A DNA stretch of 64,000 nucleotides from Elmis aenea (taxonomy: Eukaryota; Arthropoda; Insecta; Coleoptera; Elmidae). Within the stretch, counting starts at the first letter, position 1, and each line of letters begins with the position of its first letter. Where the stretch lies: assembly GCA_947652605.1 (NCBI GenBank), contig OX393576.1:60054966-60118965 (forward strand), read 5' to 3'. Positions 13,536 to 23,933 of this stretch are shown here, piece by piece. The notes beneath the pieces were generated by a model. The model was not told where the DNA came from. It searched no databases and saw only the letters and a list, made by a program, of their open reading frames with translations. Made by a program: the position numbers and the translations under genes.

Positions 13536-13790
13536 ATGAAATTCTTCGCTGCTATCGTTTTCTGCATGGCCGTTGCCGCCGCCAGCGCCGGTCTCCTCGC
13601 CAGAACCGTAGTATCCCCATGGGGTGTTTCTCCATTGGCCTACTCTTCCCCATTGGTCGGAGGACTCATCAACCCCCTTGGTTACGCTGGTTCCATCGTA
13701 GTCCCAGAAGGCTCTGGACTCAGAGGACAATGGATCCCAGACTTCACCGAAAAATTGTACGATGATGGTTCCTACAAAGGCGAATACTAA
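13536..13790 (+). CDS. Small secreted protein, 84 residues, cuticle-like but unassigned
   Basis: This is the only ORF in the window that looks like an intact host gene. I chose the ATG at 13536, in the context CAAAAATG, rather than the in-frame ATG at 13449. The later start gives a clean signal peptide and lies downstream of the TATA box, while 13449 lies upstream of it. Residues 1-18 are a signal peptide (MKFF, then an Ala/Val-rich core) with likely cleavage after ASA, leaving 66 residues. The mature part is rich in Gly, Pro, Ser, Leu and Val, lacks cysteine and ends acidic and aromatic (LYDDGSYKGEY). GC content is far higher than in the flanks, as in constrained coding DNA. No Rebers-Riddiford chitin-binding consensus is visible. 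Small Gly/Pro/Ser-rich secreted proteins of this kind are often cuticular or epidermal in insects; that role is inference. It reads as a single exon, whereas many insect cuticle genes have an intron within the signal peptide. Confidence 0.85.
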   Translation: MKFFAAIVFCMAVAAASAGLLARTVVSPWGVSPLAYSSPLVGGLINPLGYAGSIVVPEGSGLRGQWIPDFTEKLYDDGSYKGEY

Positions 13791-13949
13791 GTCCTAGTTT
13801 CAACCAAACCACACAAACGACATCACCTTAGGATATTGAAAACGCACTGCCGATGGGATTACCCAATCTGTTCCCTTCGATTATCTGTTTTGTAATTTAC
13901 AAAATGTTTGTTTTTGTGTTTTATTATTTGCAAATTTTTATGTGAGGTA

Positions 13950-13964
13950 AATAAAACAAATAAA
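13950..13964 (+). promoter_or_regulatory. Polyadenylation signals of the 13536 gene
   Basis: Two AATAAA hexamers, at 13950..13955 and 13959..13964, lie about 160-175 bases after the TAA stop. A poly-A site shortly after them would give a 3' UTR of about 190 bases. Confidence 0.7.
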
Positions 13965-13990
13965 TTATAAAAAACCTACTCTTTTGTTTC

Positions 13991-15544
13991 TTTGATTTTC
14001 AAAATTTGTTCAGGCAAGTGTTTAAAATTGAACTTGGTAATGTATTTTACTTAACAACAAGTGTAAAAAGTGCAATGTTTAAGGTAAATGAGTTATGCAA
14101 AATCAACAATCATATAAATTTAATAAGTTCAATTACAAATAATTTTTATTCCAAGGATTTCTTGTAGAAATACCACACCAGTTTCAAGATTCTCGTGTTT
14201 TTCTTAAAAGCAATCCTTATTAATATTAAACAAAATTGCTACCAACGAAAAGTTTAAACTTTTTACAAGTTCACTGTTCAAGCATTTTATTAAATCCGAC
14301 GTCACATGTCCACATACTTTAACAATATATTAAATTGTCTGTGAAATTACGTAACCCGACGTTTATGAGTCACATGTGATACAAAATATTTGCTCAATAA
14401 GCTTTCTATAACCCGCTTCTCACGTCCTACAACCACTTCAGAGCCTTTAACTGCACATTTATGTTGCTATTCACGATTGCATTTAACACTAAGACTTTTG
14501 CCATGAGTCACATATGCTTCATGGGCGAACCCACAGGCGTAATGAGTTTTATAGACTCGCGGACAGTGAACGTGTTAAGATTACTACCGATAATGTGACG
14601 ATTATGTGACAACTGGTCTAGCATTTCTACAGGCGATTTTTATAATTAGTTATTTAATAAAACGTTATCACATAGACGATTTTCTCAAATAATTAAATAA
14701 CTGTTGCAGTTTATTCTGTATCTAAATTAGGAGTGCAGTAAATTAATTGGCCTAATAAAATCGCATTCATTACAATTTGTTTTGATATAACAAAGAATAT
14801 TTTTAGAAATCATAATTACTTTAGTTAGAGGGTTGTCGACATATTTTATTTACAATTTGCTGTGCGAGATAAGAATATTAAAACTAGCATTATTTAAAAT
14901 GTGATTCATACAAATCCTTACGGCAGAAAGACAAAAAATGCATTATGGCTCAATCCCTTCACGTTTCTGCATATCTTCACCTCCCTAATGGAGAAGCCGA
15001 GTGCCTTTGAACTACGTGATCGGCATGAGAAATACAAAAATATAATCGGACTGTGGTCGTTTCCTAGCGAGTTGCCTTTGAACAGACTCTGGAATATAAG
15101 CAAATGCACTGGTTCATGAGAAAAATCTAATTATGTTCCGTGAATCTATTGGTACACAAATGTTTGCTCTTTATTCAGTTCAATATCTGCAGGAAAATTT
15201 CGTGTCTAGGCTTTTACGGGGAGACACTAATTAAAAGAAAATATTTAGTTTACCTAGTAATTCGAAACGTTCATTTCTGGACCTCTTAATTCTTGAATAA
15301 TGTTTACATAAAATTATAGGAGAAATATTTTAATTAGGTTAAAATAAATTAAAAACTATCAAGTTTTTTAACTTAGCCACCCGTTTACGAAGTAAAAAGT
15401 ATAAATGTGCCTCAAAGAACTTTAAAACGTGCATAGCTTTGGAAGTATTGAGCAAATCACAATATTTTCAGGGGAACATATAAAAAAAATATAAATACCA
15501 AAGATGCCTTCTTGCGCTGAATACGTTTACCTGAGAATTCGAAT
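13991..15544. other. Intergenic sequence, no gene seen
   Basis: AT-rich. The ORF at 14901..15119 (+) has an ORF opposite it and no recognisable motif. The stretch 14930-15115 is less AT-rich than its surroundings, but I cannot assign it. Confidence 0.4.
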
Positions 15545-16030
15545 TTTAAGGCGCTATCTTTTTCATTGGTGCCGCAATTGAATAAAGTCCATATAAAACT
15601 TACGAAACCAGACAATCGCGATTTCTTGTAAGTTTTCTCAAGGGAAACGGGAATGTTTTTTAAATTGAAAATGCAAGTAAGGAATCTTACGTAGTTTTTG
15701 TTTTTAAAGCAGGGCTCGAAACCGAAAAAAATTTTGGTTAACGGTTAACCGAAATCGAGAACTTTATTTTTATAACGGTATTTGTTGAAAAACCGGTTTT
15801 GCCTTCAAAAATAACGGTTTCGGTCTCGGTTAAAAATCACTTTTTCTGACAAAAAATAACGGTTACCCGGTTTTTTAAACCGGTTTAAAAAACCGGTTCC
15901 ATGCCCTGTTTTAAAGAACTTCTATTTTAACAGTTTTGTTGTAAAATAAGGGGAGCCAATATTTGCAACTATTTAATTTTGCATGGTAAATTCCTATGTA
16001 CGATAGTTTTAGTCAATACCCTGTATACAT
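15545..16030 (+). repeat. Dispersed repeat, copy A, interrupted by a hAT MITE
   Basis: Landmarks GTCCATATAAAACTTA, GGGAAACGGGAATGTTTT, AATGCAAGTAAGGAATCTTA and GAGCCAATATTTGCAACTAT recur in the same order and orientation at 17434..17715. Copy A carries the 199-bp MITE at 15710..15908, so that insertion happened after the repeat dispersed or only in this copy. It ends near TACCCTGTATAC. Confidence 0.75.
15702..15916. mobile_element. Short hAT-type MITE (199 bp) with perfect 8-bp TSD
   Basis: The element spans 15710..15908. It begins CAGGGCTCGAAACCG and ends GGTTCCATGCCCTG, the inverse of the ends at 4443..4905. Direct repeats TTTTAAAG at 15702..15709 and 15909..15916 form a perfect 8-bp target-site duplication. 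It is an internally shortened member of the same AACCGGTT-rich family, inserted inside a dispersed repeat. Confidence 0.93.
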
Positions 16031-16275
16031 TTCCGGTTCTTATTCTTTACTCTTGCCTATCAGTTTATTCTCTTTGTATTATATCTCTTTCGGACTTTCT
16101 TTTCTGTTCTACACTAATTCGTGTGAAGAATTATCTTGTTTCTCTTCATTGGCCACTCTTCTACGTTCGTTTTTGTGCGTCCATTGCTTACAATAAAAAA
16201 AAAATGTCCGTCAACTTGGCCCACCCATTTGGATTTTATAAATTATTTTTATTGCGCTAGATGGCGCTAAGCCTG

Positions 16276-17412
16276 CGGATCCGAATTTTAGATGCTTGAA
16301 GTGGTGCAGTGTTGCTAAAATAAATAAACAGGTAATTTTATGAAATTCTAAAAATATCCGTTTTTATATTTTTGTTAGGGATAAAACATAATAACTTCCT
16401 TGTTTGTTATCGGATCTCTCTCTTTATCTTAAATTATTCTCTCCGATTGGCCGTAACGCACTGTGTAAAAAAATATTCTTTATGAGATTTAATAGTTCTG
16501 ACAAATAAGTTTAAGGCGCAAATTTTGGAAAGCGCGTGCACCGTCGCATGTTAGACCTTTTTTTTATTATTATAAATATCCCACTACTACCTCGAGACGA
16601 AATTGTAACAAAATACTAATGAAGTTTTTGCAACAAACAAAAGTCAGATTTATCTAACGACTTAAGACACGCGATTTAAGTCACGCGATTTAAGATATGC
16701 CCTTTTAAACAAATGTCTTTATGGCGTCCTAAGGTGTATCCTTTTTTTAACACTGTATTTTCCGAATAATAATACCAACAGGAATATTCAAAGTTTGATC
16801 ACAAAAAACTTAACTTCCAGCAAGACATAATAGCACCTATTCATCTTTTCTTTTGTATTTTTTAAATACATCTTTAAATACGTAACAGTAGAAGAGTGAA
16901 AATTCAAAAAAATGTGCTATTTTGTTGTTGTTCGGATGCTACAAAGACATTTATATAAAAGGGCGTATCTCTTAAATCGTTAGAGACATCTGAGATCTGT
17001 TTGTTGTAAAAACTTTATTAATATCTTGCTACAATTTTGTTCTGTTGTAGGCTTATATAAAAAAACTAAAAAGTTCTCACATGTGACATTTTACACTGCA
17101 TGCGATTTTCAAAATTTGCGAGGTCGCGCTTTAAAATTATTTGTCAAAGTTATCAAATCTCGTGAAGAATAATTTTTCACACTGTACGATTTGACCAATC
17201 GAATGTACGATTTGACCAATCGAATGTACGATTTGACCAATCGAAGAGAATATTATTTTTTTAATCGTCAGGATACTATAATACATAGGGAAGTTATGAA
17301 ATGTTACGCACAACAAAAATTTAAAAATGCCTATTTTGCAAATTTTATAAAATACGATCTTCTTTGTTTCGGCAACACTGCACTACTTCGAGAATCTAAA
17401 ATTCGGATTCGG
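16276..17412. repeat. Foldback element of about 1.1 kb
   Basis: The left end (CGGATCCGAATTTTAGATGC, then TGGTGCAGTGTTGC) is inverted at the right end (GCAACACTGCACTACTTCGA, then AATCTAAAATTCGGATTCGG). Further inward, AAGGCGCAAATTTTGGAAAG pairs with the CTTTAAAATT/GCGAGGTCGCGC region near 17115-17135. ATGCCCTTTTAAACAAATGT near 16697 pairs with ACATTTATATAAAAGGGCGT near 16947. The arms are diverged and the central loop is about 150 bp. It sits between the two direct repeats at 15545 and 17434. No coding capacity. Confidence 0.75.
17183..17245 (+). repeat. Three tandem copies of a 21-bp unit
   Basis: TGTACGATTTGACCAATCGA plus one A repeats three times without a mismatch, inside the right arm of the foldback element. 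The neighbouring ORF starting at 17191 owes its opening repeat to this and is not a gene. Confidence 0.9.
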
Positions 17413-17433
17413 AGGATGATTCTGCTGTAGGAA

Positions 17434-17715
17434 CCCTCAGTTTAAGGTTTAAGGTGCATACTTTTAAGTTGCATAAAATCCATATAAAACTATAACAAAC
17501 CAAACTACCACGATATTTTTTATGTTTCCTCAAAGGAAACGGAAATGTTTACCAAATTAAAAATGCAAGTAAAGAAGCTTATGTAGTTTTTGAATATGAA
17601 CGACTTTCACATTTACACTTTTGTCCTAAAATAATTATTGGAGCCAATATTTGCAACTATCTAATTTAGCATGGCAAAGTCCTATGTACAACAGTTTCAG
17701 TCGACACCCTCTTTA
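17434..17715 (+). repeat. Dispersed repeat, copy B
   Basis: Matches 15545..16030 in order and orientation (CCATATAAAACTATA, GGAAACGGAAATGTTT, GAGCCAATATTTGCAACTAT) but lacks the MITE. The empty site lies near AGTTTTTGAATATGAACG. Confidence 0.75.
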
Positions 17716-19152
17716 TAAAAACCTTAATTACAAATATATTACTTGCAATAAAATAAGATGATTAAAAAATAATGCTCTAGCTTGCTTATACTTAACTTTT
17801 TTATACAATGAACATAGGTTGTGTAATTAAATATAAATTATCAGATTAACAAATTAACAGATTTTTAAAGCCAACAAACAAAGTCGGTATATCTTTTGTT
17901 TGATTTAAAAAAATATCTTATCTACCGTTCAATTAAAATAAACTACAATCACAACACTTTTAATCCTTAAAAATCGCAATGAATGTCATATCACTGTAAA
18001 ACAGTTTCCTGGTCGCATATAAACAGGTTAGGCTTGTTTTAAAAATGCCCTGTATAACGACAATAGTATCGGAATAAATAAGGATTGCTTTAAATTCATG
18101 TATTCGCTATATTGGTTAACATATAAAAATATTCTGCACGTAATAGTATGTTAAATTGCATCATTGTTTCTTTGTCTTTGTCGAACAGCAGAAGGCGTGG
18201 ATACGATTCGAATTAATTGACCAACAAAATTTTCGTTTTTAACACGTGCTACTTTGGTACAAATGCCACTTTTATTGTTCGCTTTGCATGAGAATGCAGT
18301 TTACATAAGCGGAACATGCATTCACAGTTATATTTGGCGATTTGTTTTATTAAGTAAAACAATTTGTGATCATTTATTGCTTTTAAACTGAATTGTGTTT
18401 CTATTGGGTATTTACAGCTGTATTTTATTTACTTATAATTGTTTACGTTCGTCGTTTGGTCAAATTTTTATATTTTTTTTAAATCGAAATGTACGAAATG
18501 TAGTTAATACGTTAGCAATATTCATTATCTTGATTATTACTGGATAACTGAGGTAACTTTACCCTGGTAGAAATATCAAAAATGTGTGTTGATATCTGCA
18601 ATTGTTTTTTACTAAATGAAAACTCTTGGTTATTATAACAAATAGGCTTTTTAAAATCTTTTTTTTTTAAAGGATTTCTTGTCTTAATTCATTACTAGTT
18701 TCCCGGCTTTTTTATTTTATTCTTGGATTCTATTTTGTGCTTTAGTTTATTATGAAAAATTAAATATTTTTGGGGACTTTTTCCAATCACACATTAATTT
18801 ACCTGTAATAATAAATTTTTTTTTTAAAGGTCGACAAATACTATTAATTTGCCGTATTTTAATTTTGATAGAAGTTTAGTTTCAAACTTGAAAATAATTT
18901 AGGTAATTTAATTCTTCAATCATGCAAAAAGGTCTTATGACAATCGAAATATTTTTGTCAAGTATCTCTAAAATACTCTTTATGTTTATATTAATTCCAC
19001 AGATAATAGTAATGATATAATATAATAATGAAAATGTAATTTATTTAGCGATTTGCTAATTTTGTTTACATTTTATAACTTACGTTACGTATATAAAAAT
19101 TAAATTTTTTTCTTAATTTAACTACTAAGCTTACGGCTAAACCTTACAACAT
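17716..19152. other. AT-rich intergenic sequence, no gene seen
   Basis: I find no reading frame with recognisable motifs and no element termini. Confidence 0.5.
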
Positions 19153-20075
19153 TTATTTCCTTTCAAGTTCGCTTGTTAGATCGCAATAAAATTTCAGTCC
19201 TTTATAAATAGAATTGTAAGTATAATTTGGTGCCCTGAATGGCAATTTAAAGTCTTTACAGTTTTTAGGCGGATAATTATGAATATCAGAGTTTTGGGAT
19301 ATATATTTTGACGAAACATTTGGGAGCATGTTATTTATAATCTTGAAAATAAAAATAATCGTATTAAAAATTGTCTGTTGTTTAATACTAAGCCACTGTA
19401 GAGCGAGCATCTAGCATTGGAGTAGTTTTGGTGTATCTGGAACAGTGTAAAATAATTCTCATAGCCCTATTTAGTAATTTTTGAAGCCGATCTAAATCGT
19501 TAGTGTTTGCCAGAAATAAAATACTAGAGCAGTATTCGTAATGGGGTGATATGATACTTTTGTATATTAAAATTTTCAGGTAGGATTGAAAGTGTACTGG
19601 CTTAATATACCGAGAAAAAAAATGTTTGGAAACTTTTTAATTGATAGAATCGGTATTACTTTTAAAATTAAGCTTATCGTCTATTATTATACCTAAATAT
19701 TTAATTTCATTAACTCTATTTTATACTACACCATTCAATCCCATAACTTGCTGAATAAGCACATTTTTATATTATCATAAAGTAGTTTATTTTATCGACA
19801 TTTATTTTTAATTTGTTAACCTTTAACCACGCTGCAACTCTACGTAGGTCAGTGTTTAATTTTCTTACCATACTGTCAACGTTATTGCCACAGATAAGAG
19901 TAAAATCGGCAAATAATTTATGACAAGGTTTTCGACATTTGCTTCAATGTCATTTATGTGCAGTATAAACAACAAAGGCCCAAGGACACTATCTTGAGGA
20001 ACTCCTACATTGTTCACTATTCGATGTAAGGTTTTAATTTTCATCTTAACCGAGATGTTAAATAATCTGCAACCA
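19153..20075 (-). pseudogene. Jockey-type LINE reverse transcriptase remnant
   Basis: Read on the minus strand from about 20075 this is the 3' half of a non-LTR retrotransposon reverse transcriptase. The motif GVPQDSVLGPLLF with LHINDIE follows directly (RT domain 4), then LFADFTLICGN (domain 5), NTDLRRVAAWLKVNKLKIN and INEIKYLGIIIDDKLNFKS, and the thumb-like region ending near 19153 (LQWLSIKQQTIFNTIIF). The order matches Jockey-superfamily elements. It is dead: several frame changes and stops separate the blocks, and the catalytic FADD has become FADF. The last 85 codons (19153..19410) remain open. No 5' region, first ORF or poly-A tail is seen, so it is a truncated copy. Confidence 0.88.
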
Positions 20076-21135
20076 TTTGTTTTCTTTGCCTCTGACCCAT
20101 TAATCCAAAAATCTCAACCTTTTTTGAATTTTCGCCCTCCTTTGATACACATTTTTTTATTGGGCCCTCCTTTTCCATAACAATGTTTATAGCATCCTTT
20201 TCCATTCCGCTTGCCCTACCAATACACTCTATTTGTATTAATTTTCAAAACATTTTTGACTAGCTATATTATCACAATACTTTCAATAAATTTTAATACT
20301 CAAAAAAAAATCCTTCATTATTTTCTTATTATCTTTATATTTAAAAATAAAAGTAAACTTAATCTAAAATTACAAATTGTGGTCTACAAATTTTTAAGTT
20401 CTAATTTTATATTTTCCTCTTTTATTACATGCCAACACGCTCATGTCGTTATGTGGATGATATTTTCGCTTATTTATTGTCAGTGTTGTGTAAAAGTAAA
20501 TTAAAACTCGATTACTATATAAATCGAAAATGACATACTCGGTGCCTGAACTCTGCATTATAAATCATTTGGCTTTTTTATTAAAAAGTTGCTGGTGCAA
20601 ATTTACCACAACGATAAATACTCTCTAACGGCGCTATCACGCAAAATAAAAATATAGATAATAGTTGAAACTTCACACCGCTTTTATCACAATTAAATTT
20701 TAATGGAAGAGTTATAGGTTGAAATAACTGCGACAAGTTAATTGAGAAATGGTTGTTTCATTAGATTTTTTCGTTATGTTTTCAAAACAGCAGAATTTAT
20801 TTGTCATTACGACTTGTATAAAAGCTTTAATCATATGAATAATAATGTTTATTTTAAAACCTATGTTTTGAAATTGATAATTAAGGAAAAGTTATTAAAG
20901 TTTCTTTAATGTCATAACTATCATAAAAGCTAATTAAAATTAGTTTTTTGAAATGCAAACAGGGTGTGAAATCTTTATTTACCTTTTTAGGTAATTTTAC
21001 ATCATATTCATTCCGTACATATTTTCTTGAACTATTTTACCTGAACATTCGTTTATGCATTCTAAACAGAATTTAAAAAAATTGATCTTGACGTTTTTTG
21101 TTTAATTAAGTTTAAAAGTTATTAATTGCCTCATA
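20076..21135. other. Intergenic sequence, no gene seen
   Basis: AT-rich. GCCCTCC occurs twice (20128, 20164) in what may be a decayed element end. The 97-codon ORF at 20211..20504 is Phe/Ile/Leu-rich, as expected by chance in AT-rich DNA. Confidence 0.4.
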
Positions 21136-21885
21136 CAAGGTGTTTCTAAAATATTCCGAAAAAATTCGGGAGGTGATTCCTTATCGAATATTGAGGAAGT
21201 TTTCATATTTTTATTTTTTCTTCAGACGTCTTCTTTCGGAGTTACACCCGCCCTAAAGAAGAGCGGTTCAATTAGGTTTTTATTTTATTTCTTAAATTTG
21301 GATTAATGTAGTAATGATATTTGGTAGATGTTTTATATTTATTAAAAAGTTTCCCGTAGTAAAATCCTCAATCATCTCCCATCTTCACAGGGGGCTGAAA
21401 AGTGCGACCCCTGCTGTTTTTTTTAATCAAAACTATTGGTTGGGTTAAAATTTTGCAATTTAAAAATTTTGTTTTGGAAGCTTAATTTATTTAGAATTTT
21501 TTTTTATTCTTAAACCTTTCCTAAAAAACCTACAGTTTTTGTGTAAGAAATTGAATAAGTGATCATGCACCATTAATATTCTAAAATAAAGCGATTCATT
21601 TTGGTGCTTACCACGGTTTGTTTATGTTCATATTGGGTAGATCTGACGGGCGTTTTAGCGTTGTCGCCGCGTAAACGTCAAAATGAATAACATCCGTCAA
21701 TTCTACCCAATATGAACAGAAACCATCAAAATGAATCGTTTTATATTGGAATATTTGATGGTTGATGTTTACTTATTTTATTTTTTACTCAATAACGGTA
21801 GGTTTTACAAGACAAACTAAACAATAAAAAAGTTTCTAAGTGAATTGGTCTTTCAAAACAAAATTTTTTAATTGCAAAATTTCAA
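21136..21885. repeat. Second copy of the 11198 foldback family, right arm broken
   Basis: The left arm (CAAGGTGTTTC, AGGTGATTCCTTATCGA, CTTTCGGAGTTACACCC, GTGCGACCCCTGCTG) parallels 11198..11480. The core near 21640-21720 shares the GACGGGCG and GTCGCCGCGTAAACGTC motifs and is itself an inverted repeat (TTCATATTGGGTAGA against TCTACCCAATATGAA). The distal right arm found in the first copy is absent. Confidence 0.75.
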
Positions 21886-22174
21886 GAATCGTAAGAAATT
21901 TAAGAAACAAAACCCCATTGCAGCCATAACAAAAATATATTTTTATATTTGCAGTTTGAGGTTTGTTTAGGGGAATCATTGTTATTTCACTGTTACTTAT
22001 GTACATAACAACATAAAACCCAAAAAAATAGATCCTAACGATTGTTTGAACAACTAATTTAAAGCATTAGGATCTAGTTTTGCGTGTTTTACAAAATTAT
22101 GTACATACCTAACGGTAAAATAACAAAATTAATGTATTCCGAGTAGTATACAATTTTAGCTAAAATTTTAAAAC
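21886..22174. other. Intergenic spacer, no gene seen
   Basis: No coding or repeat signal recognised. AGATCCTAACG near 22030 and its complement-like GTTAGGATCT near 22065 form a small inverted repeat. Confidence 0.35.
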
Positions 22175-22451
22175 TTAGGCCCTATGCACACGGAGCAACT
22201 CAAAACAAACGCAACTGGTTTGTGATTGAAATTACTAACCGGTTACAAACTCATTAGTGATGTAGCTCCACACACGGGGCAACTCAGAAGTGATCGAAAT
22301 CGGTAGTTTCTGTGTGGTCATGGATGGTGGAACATCACAAACTTTGTGGGCTAAAAATTCGTTAGATGGCGATAAGTTTAAGAACCTCTGCTTGCACTGG
22401 GTGGAATCTTATTTTGAACAAAACTAACTTAAAAATTCGGTTAAAACATTC

Positions 22452-23679
22452 TTAAGCCCGTGTGACACGGTATAGTTTTCTATATAGAAATCTGTACCAA
22501 ATACTATACAGAAAATCTTATATCGTGTCATACAGGTTTTTCGTACAAAATTCTGTATAGTTTCTTGCACAGAAAATACTATACGACTTTTCCTATTTCC
22601 ATATAAGTTTTGATATAGAAAGTGCGTGCTACAGAAGCGCATTCAGTTCGTGAATAATAGCGGCTGATTTTGAACATCTGCAGCTAAAAGAAATAAAAGC
22701 AATAGAAATTCCTGTTAACAGTTAATTCTTGGTAATCCGAAGTAGGATGATGTTATTGTTTAAAATGGCAATTACAAGGGATCAATACCTTGTTTTAGAG
22801 GGAGTGCATACAGGTAGAAGTACAGATTACAAAGAAATAATTGATAGGGTTGGTAATGGCATATGGCTCGAATGAGAATGCAGCAGAAGAGGATAACAGT
22901 AGTGGTATACTACGGTTCCTGCGACAGTTCGATTGCATGTCCATCCGGAGCTTACTATGATCGATGTTTGAAGGTCGCGAAGAAGTTTTTCAAGGTCGTC
23001 GACAATGACCAGAGGGTGGTTGCTGAAGGAGTCTTTGAAATGTTTGAGGGCGTGGTTTTAGGGGTTGCCGAAGAAGTCTTTCAAGGTTGTCGACAATGAC
23101 CAGAGGGTGGTTGCTGAAGGAGTCTTTGAAATGTTTCAGCAACCACCCTCTGGTCATTGTCGACGACCTTGAAAGACTTCTTCGGCAACCCCAAAAACCA
23201 CACCCTCAAACATTTCAAAGACTCCTTCAGCAACCACCCTCTGGTCATTGTCGACGACCTTGAAAGACTTCTTCGCGACCTTCAAACATCGATCATAGTA
23301 AGCTCCGGATGGACATGCCATTGAACTGTCGCAGAAACCGTAGTATACCACTACTCTTATCCTCTTCTGCCGCATTCTCATTCGAGCCATATGCCACTAC
23401 CACTCCTATCAATTATTTCTTTGTAATCTGTACTTCTACCATCAATATTCAAAACCCAAAACTAAAAACCCGAAACTCGCATTCTGTTTGCGTCTTATCT
23501 GTGTTTATACTGTTTAGGCGCATGTGCATGGGTAGTAAATTGTATATAAAATATGTCTCCGTGTCACACACAGTTTCAAACGTTTGGAATTCTATATTGA
23601 AATCTGTACAAGAAAAACAATACAAGATATTCTGTATTGTTTTCTATATAGAAATTTATACCGTGTCACACGGGCTTAA
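22452..23679. mobile_element. Nested TIR element flanked by TTAA
   Basis: The left end GCCCGTGTGACACGGTATAG from 22456 is the inverse of the right end ATACCGTGTCACACGGGC finishing at 23675. TTAA lies on both sides (22452..22455 and 23676..23679), suggesting a 4-bp target duplication. The TTTTCTATATAGAAAT palindrome recurs just inside both ends. It lies wholly inside the Harbinger-like element and so came later. The family is uncertain: TTAA suggests a piggyBac- or Kolobok-type mechanism, but the termini are not the usual CCC of piggyBac. Confidence 0.75.
22813..23440. repeat. Large palindrome, two 303-bp arms and a 22-bp loop
   Basis: The left arm 22813..23115 is the near-identical inverse of 23138..23440, separated by 22 bases. 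Each arm also holds an internal direct duplication (CGACAATGACCAGAGGGTGG occurs twice in the left arm, near 23000 and 23090). Because of the symmetry, matching 78-codon ORFs appear on opposite strands (22863..23099 + and 23154..23390 -). They differ at only a few residues and have no recognisable domain. The palindrome is the core of the nested TTAA element. Confidence 0.92.
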
Positions 23680-23933
23680 TAATGTGTGTGGTTGTTCAAC
23701 CCCGCTGATGCAATCGGCCGAACAAGCAACTAGTTGGTGATTCAAGTCCAAAACGAGTTGACAGGTTGAGTTGCCTACAACTGATTGCCAACGCGTTGCC
23801 GACTAGTTTGTAACGAGTTGCCCCGTCTGCAGTGTCCCATTCAATTACACAGGTTGAAACTCATTGCGGACCGGTTGGTGATTTGCGTCGGTGATCAGTT
23901 TGTTTTGAGTTGCTCCGTGTGCAGAGGGCCTTA

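Larger units (their letters stand above)
22175..23933. mobile_element. PIF/Harbinger-like element, non-autonomous, TSD TTA
   Basis: The element spans 22178..23930. The left end GGCCCTATGCACACGGAGCA, continuing ACTCAAAACAAAC, is matched with one mismatch over 33 bases by the inverse of the right end. TTA flanks both sides (22175..22177 and 23931..23933), the 3-bp target duplication typical of PIF/Harbinger. Subterminal GGGGCAACTC/GAGTTGCCCC motifs repeat the end sequence near 22278 and 23817. I see no DDE transposase or MADF reading frame. Most of the interior is a second element (22452..23679). Confidence 0.88.

Noticed and set aside
13508..13765. ORFs in other frames over the secreted-protein gene (13508..13765 + and 13518..13730 -)
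   Set aside because: They are shadows of the GC-rich coding region at 13536..13790.
17191..17430. 79-codon ORF beginning with a repeated MTNRMYDL-type motif
   Set aside because: The repeat is a 21-bp tandem triplication inside the foldback arm; the rest has no support.
15545..17715. Direct repeats at 15545 and 17434 as the LTRs of a retrotransposon
   Set aside because: The segment between them has no gag or pol reading frames and is mostly a foldback element, and no TG...CA ends, primer-binding site or polypurine tract is apparent.
20211..20504. 97-codon hydrophobic ORF as a membrane protein
   Set aside because: Its Phe/Ile/Leu/Asn-rich composition is what AT-rich non-coding DNA gives, and there is no sensible start or neighbouring signal.
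22863..23390. Pair of 78-codon ORFs on opposite strands as genes
   Set aside because: They exist because the two palindrome arms are inverse copies; no promoter, signal peptide or domain supports coding.
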